A stretch of 41,484 nucleotides of DNA from Ga0074130 sp035565355 (GTDB lineage Bacteria; Pseudomonadota; Gammaproteobacteria; Burkholderiales; Rhodocyclaceae). The stretch's first letter is position 1; each line of letters opens with the position of its first letter. The translations under genes and the position numbers were made by a program. The notes beneath the pieces are model-generated. The model searched no databases and was not told the DNA's origin. It worked only from the letters and a program-made list of their open reading frames with translations. Shown here piece after piece: positions 32,994 through 39,537 of this stretch. The stretch is from positions 1 to 41,484 of the forward strand of contig DATMSM010000074.1 in NCBI GenBank assembly GCA_035565355.1, read 5' to 3'.

Positions 32994-33620
32994 CTAGCTG
33001 ATCGCCTTGACGACCAGCGGCATCAGATCGGATGGCAGGGTGATATGGCCGAGCAAAGTGAAGTCGCGCGCCCTGGCGGACATTTTCTGCCAGGTCTTGC
33101 GGATGATGCCGCACCACTTGGCCTCATCATATTCCGGGTGCTGGACGGCAAAACCACTCAAATAGTGTTCGAGGAAGACCAGCGAGGCAATGTCTTCGAG
33201 CAGTTGCGAGTCATCGTTGACCTTGATGCCCTTCTTAGCCACGATGCGCCCGACTTGCTCGGCCATGGCCGCGTCGTAACCGGCGTCACGCATGAGCGCC
33301 CCGGCGGTTTCCGCATGGAACTTGTAGAGTCCGCTGCGCCAGGCCTTGTAGCCTTCGGGGGTCATGGGATAGGTATTCCGCGGTACCGTCCAGCGCTTGA
33401 TGTGTTGCGCACGCACCGCCAGCTTGACGGCCTCGTTGGCGTCCGGTGCGAAACGCTGCAGCATCTCGCTCATGCGTTCGGCGTAGACAAGCTCCTTGGG
33501 TCGAAGCTGGCCGCCAACCTCTTCCAGATTGGGGTCGGCGGCATTGGCAGCATCGAAAAGCGCCAACGCGCTTGCAAAGCGATCTTGTTGAAAACGGGAA
33601 CTGTCCGGACTCACACTCAC
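32994..33620 (-). CDS. DUF4202 family protein
   Basis: 208 aa from GTG33620, chosen because AGGAAAGG precedes it; TTG33644 in the same frame would add eight residues. The pattern ALALFDAANAADPN, ELVYAERMSEML, LAVRAQHIKRW, YKFHAETAGALMRDAGYD and LEDIASLVFLEHYL matches DUF4202. These proteins are His- and acid-rich helical proteins that I recall as frequent neighbours of nitrate or sulfur assimilation genes. The invariant His and Asp/Glu residues suggest a metal site, resembling HD-type folds, but no activity is established. It is divergent from nasA, which supports a nitrogen-assimilation link. Confidence 0.83.
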   Translation of the reverse strand: MSVSPDSSRFQQDRFASALALFDAANAADPNLEEVGGQLRPKELVYAERMSEMLQRFAPDANEAVKLAVRAQHIKRWTVPRNTYPMTPEGYKAWRSGLYKFHAETAGALMRDAGYDAAMAEQVGRIVAKKGIKVNDDSQLLEDIASLVFLEHYLSGFAVQHPEYDEAKWCGIIRKTWQKMSARARDFTLLGHITLPSDLMPLVVKAIS

Positions 33621-33800
33621 AGTAGGCGCAGCCTTTCCTGGCAAGCAGATGCAACAAGCCGAGAATTATATAGCGCTGTGCTGGCCGGCCGACATGCCCC
33701 GCGCGGATTCAGGGATGGACAAGCGCAAGATTGCACGTGCACAAGTTTAGCCGGCCGGCCCGCGGGCCACGCACCAAAGCAAGGCGGGAAACCAAAAGGC

Positions 33801-33815
33801 GCACCAGCAACGTGC
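33801..33815 (+). promoter_or_regulatory. NtrC-like binding site upstream of nasA
   Basis: GCAC, seven bases, GTGC, matching the core of the NtrC dyad. It is centred about 84 bp upstream of the predicted nasA transcript start, a normal enhancer distance. A further palindrome, TGCACGTGCA, lies at 33732-33741 in the same 290-bp divergent spacer (33621-33910). Confidence 0.5.
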
Positions 33816-33866
33816 AGCACCGCCGTGCCTGTGTGCAAAAAGCTTGCAGTTTCAATGCATCTTTTA

Positions 33867-33882
33867 TGGCATGGGGCTTGCA
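33867..33882 (+). promoter_or_regulatory. Sigma-54 (-24/-12) promoter of nasA
   Basis: TGGCAT, five bases, TTGCA, with exact spacing. The predicted start is about 33892, 19 nt before the nasA ATG. This is typical for Ntr-controlled nitrate assimilation. Confidence 0.82.
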
Positions 33883-33910
33883 AAGGGTAGGTCATTACGC
33901 GGAAATGATC

Positions 33911-36634
33911 ATGGCTGAAACAAAATCCACCTGCTGTTATTGCGGCGTCGGCTGCGGCGTCATCATCGAACACCAAGCCGGACAGATCACCGGCGTGCGC
34001 GGTGACCCCGAGCATCCGGCCAACTTCGGCCGCCTGTGCACCAAGGGTTCGACCCTGCACCTGACCGCCGCCCCGGAAACCCTGCCCTTGCGTGCGCTCT
34101 ACCCCGAACTGCGCAGCCAACGCGATCAGCCGCGCCAGCGTGTGGACTGGGATGTGGCGCTCAACCATGCCGCCGACAAGTTTGCCCGCGTGATCCAGGA
34201 ACACGGCCCCGACGCCGTCGGTTTTTACATCAGCGGCCAGTTGCTGACCGAGGACTACTACGTTTTCAACAAGCTGGCCAAGGGCCTGATCGGCACCAAC
34301 AACGTCGATACCAATTCGCGCCTGTGCATGTCCTCGGCCGTGGCCGGCTACAAGGCCACCCTCGGTGCCGATTCTCCGCCGGCCTGCTACGAGGATCTGG
34401 ATACCGACTGCCTCTTCATCACCGGCTCCAACACCGCCTACGCCCACCCCATCGTGTTCCGCCGTATCGAGGACGCCAAGGCCGCCAATCCGGACATGAA
34501 GATCATCGTCGCCGATCCGCGCCGTACCGACACGGCCGAGTTCGCCGACCTCTACCTGCCGCTGCTGCCGGGCACCGACATCGCGCTCTACAACAGCATG
34601 CTGCATGTGATGCTGTGGGAAGATTTGATAGCCGAGGATTACATCCGCGCGCACACCACCGGTTTTGCCGAGCTCAAGACCATCGTGCGCGAATACTCGC
34701 CCGAGACCATGGCCGGCGTCTGCGGCGTGCCTGCGGCCGACATCATTGCCGCCGCGCGCCTCATTGCTGCAAAGGGCAAGCGCACCGTGTCGCTGTGGTG
34801 CCAGGGCCTGAACCAGTCGGCGCACGGCACGCACAACAATGCCGCCTTGATCCACATGCATCTGGCCACGGGCAAGATCGGCAGCCAGGGCAATGGTCCG
34901 TTTTCGCTGACCGGCCAGCCGAATGCCATGGGCGGGCGCGAAGTCGGCGGAATGGCCACCCTGCTCTCGGCGCATCGCGATCTCGCCAATCCAGAGCATC
35001 GCGCCGAGGTCGCCAAGCTCTGGGGCATTCCCGAAGTGCCTGCAACGCCTGGACTGTCTGCGGTGGAAATGTTCAAGGCCGTCGGCGAAGGCAAGATCAA
35101 GGCGCTGTGGATCGCCTGCACCAACCCGGCCCAGTCCATGCCCGAGATCGACAAGGTGGTCGAGGCTTTCGACGCCTGCGATTTCGTCGTGGTGCAGGAG
35201 GCCTACAACAACACCGACACTACCGACCTCGGCGACCTGATCCTGCCGGCCTCAAGCTGGGGTGAAAAGGAAGGCACGGTCACCAACTCCGAACGCCGTA
35301 TCACGCGGGTACGCCAGGCGGTGGATGCGCCCGGCGAAACTCGTCCCGACTGGCAGATCATGGTGGATTTTGCCCAGCGCCTGGGCAAGGCGCTGGGCAA
35401 AGGGGAACTGGCCCAACAGCTCTTCCCCTACCTCACGCCGGAACAGGTCTTCAACGAACACCGCGAAACCACGCGCGGCCGCGACCTCGACATCACCGGC
35501 ATCAGCTACGCCATGCTGGAAAACGCGGGGCCGCAGCAATGGCCCTTGCGCGAAGGCGAAACGACCGGCAAGCAACGCCTGTACTCGGACGGTGTGTTCG
35601 CCACACCCGACGGCAAGGCGCGTTTCCTGCCGACCAAACATCTCGGCACTGTGGACGTCATCGACGCGCGCTTCCCGCTGCGCCTGACCACCGGTCGCCT
35701 GCGCGATCAGTGGCACGGCATGAGCCGCACCGGCAGCGTCGCACGCCTGTATGCGCACGAACGCGAAGCCGTGATCGAACTTAACATCAGCGACATGACG
35801 CGGCGCAGCCTCAAGGACGGCGATCTGATCAAGGTCGCCAACAAGCGCGGCAAGATCGTGGTGCGCGCCCGCGCGAGCGAAAGCCTGCGCCCCGGCCTCG
35901 CTTTCATGGCCATGCATTGGGGTCGCCACTTCACCGACAATGGCGGCGCCAATGTCTTGATGCCGCAAACCTACGACCCGACCTCCAAGCAGCCGGAGCT
36001 CAAACACACTTCGATCCGCGTCGAGAAGTTCGATCCCAAGTGGCGTCTCGTCGCCATGTGCCGCGTGGCACCGGGTGCCAACGCAGCCGAGGTGATGGCG
36101 CGCCTGCCGCGCCTGCAGGGCTGGTTGTCGCGGTTTTCGCACGCCACCCTGGGGCTGGCCGGTCGTGACACCGCCGTGATCGTGCTGCGGGCCTGGATGG
36201 AAGAAGCCATGTCGGCCGAAGCCCTGGCCGACCTCGATGCCGATCTGGGTCTACAGGCAAATATGGCCTTGCGTCTCGACGACCCCGGCCGCGGCATCCA
36301 GAAACGCGCCATGATTGAGAGCAACACGCTGACCGTGGTGCGTCTCGCCGGCGAAGTCGCTGCGTCGGACTGGCTGGAAGAACTGATGGCAACAGGCGCC
36401 TCAACGGCTGAAGCGCGCAAGTGGTTGCTCGCCCCGCTCTCCCGCCCGCCGGTCGCCGGCAAGTCGCGCGGTCGCATCGTCTGCAACTGCTTCGACGTCA
36501 GCGAGAACGAAATCCTCGCCGAGTACAAATCAGGTTGCGACCTCAAGGCCTTGCAGGAAAAGAAGCAGTGTGGAACCTCGTGCGGCTCCTGCGTACCGGA
36601 ACTGAAGCGCCTGGCCGGCACAAGGGCGGCCTGA
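33911..36634 (+). CDS. nasA: Assimilatory nitrate reductase catalytic subunit NasA
   Basis: 907 aa from ATG33911 (GGAA six bases upstream; ATG33905 is an alternative). An N-terminal [4Fe-4S] site has Cys8, Cys11, Cys15 and Cys43. A molybdopterin oxidoreductase core follows, with NSRLCMSSAVAGYKATLG supplying the active-site cysteine region, and DRRT-like ADPRRTDTAEFAD. The molybdopterin-binding C-domain includes LTTGRLRDQWHGMSRTG. The C-terminal about 55 residues are a BFD-like [2Fe-2S] domain, with CNCFDVSENEI and CGTSCGSC, as in NasA/NarB variants that take electrons from NADH-linked partners. It reduces nitrate to nitrite in the cytoplasm. No nasB, nitrite reductase or transporter gene lies in the window. 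Confidence 0.94.
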   Translation: MAETKSTCCYCGVGCGVIIEHQAGQITGVRGDPEHPANFGRLCTKGSTLHLTAAPETLPLRALYPELRSQRDQPRQRVDWDVALNHAADKFARVIQEHGPDAVGFYISGQLLTEDYYVFNKLAKGLIGTNNVDTNSRLCMSSAVAGYKATLGADSPPACYEDLDTDCLFITGSNTAYAHPIVFRRIEDAKAANPDMKIIVADPRRTDTAEFADLYLPLLPGTDIALYNSMLHVMLWEDLIAEDYIRAHTTGFAELKTIVREYSPETMAGVCGVPAADIIAAARLIAAKGKRTVSLWCQGLNQSAHGTHNNAALIHMHLATGKIGSQGNGPFSLTGQPNAMGGREVGGMATLLSAHRDLANPEHRAEVAKLWGIPEVPATPGLSAVEMFKAVGEGKIKALWIACTNPAQSMPEIDKVVEAFDACDFVVVQEAYNNTDTTDLGDLILPASSWGEKEGTVTNSERRITRVRQAVDAPGETRPDWQIMVDFAQRLGKALGKGELAQQLFPYLTPEQVFNEHRETTRGRDLDITGISYAMLENAGPQQWPLREGETTGKQRLYSDGVFATPDGKARFLPTKHLGTVDVIDARFPLRLTTGRLRDQWHGMSRTGSVARLYAHEREAVIELNISDMTRRSLKDGDLIKVANKRGKIVVRARASESLRPGLAFMAMHWGRHFTDNGGANVLMPQTYDPTSKQPELKHTSIRVEKFDPKWRLVAMCRVAPGANAAEVMARLPRLQGWLSRFSHATLGLAGRDTAVIVLRAWMEEAMSAEALADLDADLGLQANMALRLDDPGRGIQKRAMIESNTLTVVRLAGEVAASDWLEELMATGASTAEARKWLLAPLSRPPVAGKSRGRIVCNCFDVSENEILAEYKSGCDLKALQEKKQCGTSCGSCVPELKRLAGTRAA

Positions 36635-36652
36635 GCAAGACCAAGCGCCCGC

Positions 36653-37516
36653 TTACACGGGATTGGCGAAGCGCTCCTTCAGTTCTTCGCAGAGCGCTTC
36701 TGCGACCTGTGGGGTAATCCCCAGCGTCACGATGGCCGGCGCGCAGGCAAGATCCCACTCGCTGTAGCTGTCGCCGGCATGGCCCGTGTCGCCGCGAAAT
36801 TCCTGGATCGCACGATCAACCAGCAGGTTGGCGGCGATCAGGCGCCGCACCGCCAGGGGCATGCCGGCATCATGCAGGGCATCGACGCTGTGGTGCAGCC
36901 GTATCGCCTGCACCACCTCCTCGGCGATGCCCCAGGTCCCGGCCAGCAGCGCGCCGGCCTGGGTGTGGTTGATGCCGTGGTTTTCGTCCTCGACGCGGGT
37001 AAAGCATTCCGAACCGTGGTTGGCGGCGCTCAGGGTCTGCAGATAGGTCGGAAAGTGCGCTTTCAGCAATGGAATGCCGATATCGCAGAAGAGGCCGAAG
37101 CTGTACGCCAGCTCGGGCGAGATACAGCGCGTCTGGCGGGCCACATAACCCATGCCGGCGGAGCGCTTTTCCGACACATCCCAGAAGCGCGCCATCATCA
37201 TGGCGCCCTGAGCCAGCACGCGACGGGTTATCAGTCCGGTCATCAGCGCACTGAACTGGTCCATGCCGACCAGGGTGATCGCGTCTTCGATGGTCTCGAT
37301 ATGCCGGCGCGTGCCGTAAAAGGCGGAATTTGCGCTCTTGAGCAGATTACCGGCCATGCCGGCGTCACGCCGCAGCAACTGGCCGATCTTGCGGAAATCC
37401 GGATCGTCCTTGCGCACTTCCCGCTGCAGGGCCATCAATAGCGCCGGCCGCGGCGGGATACTGAGACTCCCCAGCGCGGCATTGGCCTGGGCATCAGACG
37501 GCAGCATTGCAGACAC
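36653..37516 (-). CDS. HDOD domain signalling protein
   Basis: 287 aa from GTG37516, chosen because GAGG lies five bases upstream; GTG37543 and ATG37507 are in the same frame. HDOD pattern: SIPPRPALLMALQ, IGQLLRRDAGMAGNLLKSANSAFYG, IEDAITLVGMDQF, and a degenerate HD region with FGLFCDIGIPLL and AGALLAGTWGIAEEVVQAIRLHH. HDOD proteins lack the full HD metal site and act as regulatory scaffolds, often around c-di-GMP or motility control. It converges on nasA with 18 bp between stops. No partner domain is fused. Confidence 0.88.
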   Translation of the reverse strand: MSAMLPSDAQANAALGSLSIPPRPALLMALQREVRKDDPDFRKIGQLLRRDAGMAGNLLKSANSAFYGTRRHIETIEDAITLVGMDQFSALMTGLITRRVLAQGAMMMARFWDVSEKRSAGMGYVARQTRCISPELAYSFGLFCDIGIPLLKAHFPTYLQTLSAANHGSECFTRVEDENHGINHTQAGALLAGTWGIAEEVVQAIRLHHSVDALHDAGMPLAVRRLIAANLLVDRAIQEFRGDTGHAGDSYSEWDLACAPAIVTLGITPQVAEALCEELKERFANPV

Positions 37517-37631
37517 GAAAACCTCGGCAGACGAAACGGCCACGACGCGTGGCCGGGAGCATACCCTGATGGTAGCAACTTATGCTGCTCGCATGAAGGC
37601 CCCGGCGTCCGGCGGGCCAGAAAAAGACATC

Positions 37632-37667
37632 CGGCAAGGCCGCCCCCGGGGCGGGGCAGCCTTGCCG
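37632..37667 (-). terminator. Intrinsic terminator of the hemerythrin-nnrS unit
   Basis: Read on the minus strand: CGGCAAGGC and GCCTTGCCG arms enclosing an inner CCCGCCCC-type stem, followed by GATGTCTTTTTCTGG. Stem plus T-run just beyond the nnrS stop. Confidence 0.78.
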
Positions 37668-37684
37668 AATGTCAGGCTGTGCGC

Positions 37685-38896
37685 TCAGCCCGGCTGGCCG
37701 TCAGCGCGGGGGCGCCAGTACAAGGGCAGCATCTGCACCGCCCAGAGGATGATCAGCAGCAGCCACAACAGCGCAATGCCATGCAGCAGTACCGCCGGGC
37801 CGCCGATGACGACAAAGGCGACGCGCAGTAGCGCCACCGCATGCAGGCCGAGATACAGGCGCCAGTTCATATCGCTGGCCAGCAGCGGCCGGCCGCTATG
37901 GCCCATGCTCACGCGTGTGACAAAACCGACCATCATGGTGCTGCAGAAGCCCAGGCCGATGGCATGGGCAGCGGCGCTGCCAAAGGGCAGGCCGAGATCG
38001 CCCAGGGCCTGCAGTGTCAGGGCGACCGGCAGCCAGGCAAAGGAAAGGTGCAGCATCGTCAGCAGACGATTGCCGCCATACACGCCGCGCAGGCGCAAGC
38101 CCGGGCTGCCGGCCCAGCGCCAGGCGGTATAGGCAAAGGACAGCGCCATGCCGGCAGCGACAACGGCGCTCAGCAGGGGCAACTGCGCCACGGCCGCAAG
38201 CACCAGCAGCAAACACCCCGCCAGCCAGCCGTAGAGCAGTTGCACAGGACGCCAGATCACGCGCTGCGGCAGCACCGACTGGGTGAAAAAAGGAATCATG
38301 CGATGCGCGACGATCAGGAAGATGGGCACGATCCAACCCCACAGGATGAGATTGCGCGCCAATAGCCAGAAAGCCCCGTCGCTCGACAACACCCAGCCCG
38401 CCGCGGCCAGGATGCCGAGGTTGCCGATCACCATGGCGGCCAGCATCAGGCGCGCGTGGCGGTGGTCGCCGGCGGGCGCACTGGCGATGCACGCACCCCA
38501 TAAGCCGGTCGCCCGCCACCACACCACAAACAGGACCAACAGCCCGGGCAGGGCCCAGTGCCCGCCGCAGGCAAAACCGATCAGCGCCAGCAAGAGGCCG
38601 CCGATCTGCGCCAGAGCCAGTGGCAGGTGCCCGCCGGGGGCTGGTGTGGACAGCCAGCGCGGGCCGGCGGTAAACACGAAGCCGAGCATGAAGGGCGGGA
38701 AGATGCCGAGCGGCATCATCAGCCCGTGTACCAGCGTGGAGGGTTGCGCAGTCACGCCGGCCAGCGGCAGGGCCAGGCTCCACCACAGCGCCAGCAGGAG
38801 GATGCCGAGCACGCCGATGCTGAAATAGGCGCGATGCGGCACCTGCGCAAAACGCTGCCAGGCCGAAGTCCCGGGTACCCCCGTCATCATGCGCAT
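37685..38896 (-). CDS. nnrS: NnrS family protein
   Basis: 403 aa from ATG38896, with GGAGG eight bases upstream; the longer frame to 39025 runs back through the hemerythrin gene. Polytopic membrane protein with about 12 hydrophobic segments. NnrS signatures are HRAYFSIGVLGILLLALWW, HGLMMPLGIFPPFMLGFVFTAGPRWL and a late HAIGLGFCSTMMVGFVTRVSMGHSGRPL. NnrS is a haem- and copper-containing membrane protein that protects against NO and nitrosative stress. It lies four bases after the hemerythrin stop, behind an FNR/DNR-like box. Confidence 0.93.
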   Translation of the reverse strand: MRMMTGVPGTSAWQRFAQVPHRAYFSIGVLGILLLALWWSLALPLAGVTAQPSTLVHGLMMPLGIFPPFMLGFVFTAGPRWLSTPAPGGHLPLALAQIGGLLLALIGFACGGHWALPGLLVLFVVWWRATGLWGACIASAPAGDHRHARLMLAAMVIGNLGILAAAGWVLSSDGAFWLLARNLILWGWIVPIFLIVAHRMIPFFTQSVLPQRVIWRPVQLLYGWLAGCLLLVLAAVAQLPLLSAVVAAGMALSFAYTAWRWAGSPGLRLRGVYGGNRLLTMLHLSFAWLPVALTLQALGDLGLPFGSAAAHAIGLGFCSTMMVGFVTRVSMGHSGRPLLASDMNWRLYLGLHAVALLRVAFVVIGGPAVLLHGIALLWLLLIILWAVQMLPLYWRPRADGQPG

Positions 38897-38900
38897 GGTT

Positions 38901-39413
38901 TCATCCTCCCCGCCGCGCACGCATGCGCTGCGCAATATCATCAATGACAGCGTCCGGCAGGCGCGCCAGCGCGCTGAACACCGCACGCTCCTCGAACTCG
39001 GCATGGGCCGGATAGTCGGCGACAAAGGCCGGCAATAGCGCCGGCGGCTCGGCTGCCGGCTTGCCCTCTGCGATACCGGTCAGCCAGGGCCGGACCTCGC
39101 CCCAGGCGGCACCCAGCGTCTCATGCTGCACCAGCAGATCATCAATGGCCTGGTCGAGCGCCGGATCACCCAGACGGCGCAGCGCCGGGAAGACATCTTC
39201 CTCCTCGTCGGCATGGTGATTCGGCAAGGCCAGGTCGAAGTAGCGCAATACATTGCTGGCAGCCTCGCGCGCCTCGGCGTCGGCGCCATGCGCGCGCACA
39301 TGCGCGGCCAGGCGACCGGCCGTCGCGGTGAAACGGCGCACCCGCTCATGGCAGGCGTAAAGCAACTCAAGCGGACGTTCGTCGTCGCTGGAACTGGCGG
39401 AGAACAGGGTCAT
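38901..39413 (-). CDS. Hemerythrin domain protein
   Basis: 170 aa, four-helix hemerythrin fold. Candidate diiron ligands are the His of LLYACHERVRR, the HHADEEEDVFP motif, the His of LLVQHETLG, and HAEFEERAVF near the C-terminus. Such proteins act in NO or oxygen sensing and Fe-S repair (YtfE/RIC-like) or diiron storage. AAAGGAG precedes the ATG. It is cotranscribed with nnrS, and an FNR/DNR-like box lies about 50 bp upstream, pointing to an NO-stress function. Confidence 0.9.
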   Translation of the reverse strand: MTLFSASSSDDERPLELLYACHERVRRFTATAGRLAAHVRAHGADAEAREAASNVLRYFDLALPNHHADEEEDVFPALRRLGDPALDQAIDDLLVQHETLGAAWGEVRPWLTGIAEGKPAAEPPALLPAFVADYPAHAEFEERAVFSALARLPDAVIDDIAQRMRARRGG

Positions 39414-39462
39414 TTCATACTCCTTTCAGCCCAAATTGTTGCATTAAAAATGCCTGTTTTAT

Positions 39463-39476
39463 ATGACCTGGGTCAA
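39463..39476 (-). promoter_or_regulatory. FNR/DNR/NnrR-like box upstream of the hemerythrin-nnrS operon
   Basis: On the minus strand the box reads TTGAC, CCAG, GTCAT, one base off the symmetrical TTGAC-N4-GTCAA form of Crp/Fnr-family sites. It is placed to activate the downstream hemerythrin gene. Confidence 0.6.
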
Positions 39477-39537
39477 ATTCCGGCAATCGGGACCAGGCCG
39501 CCGCCCCTACGGGCGCCCATTCCGGCCGGGGCGCGGC

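Noticed and set aside
32088..33890. Plus-strand open frame of 600 codons opposite the dehydrogenase and DUF4202 genes
   Set aside because: It covers three recognised minus-strand genes and the nasA promoter region; it is a shadow produced by high GC.
33617..34999. Minus-strand open frame opposite the start of nasA
   Set aside because: The nasA [4Fe-4S] and molybdopterin motifs fix the plus strand as coding.
39502..39515. Small CGCCC/GGGCG hairpin after the P-ATPase stop as a terminator
   Set aside because: The five-base stem has no T-run; not enough support.
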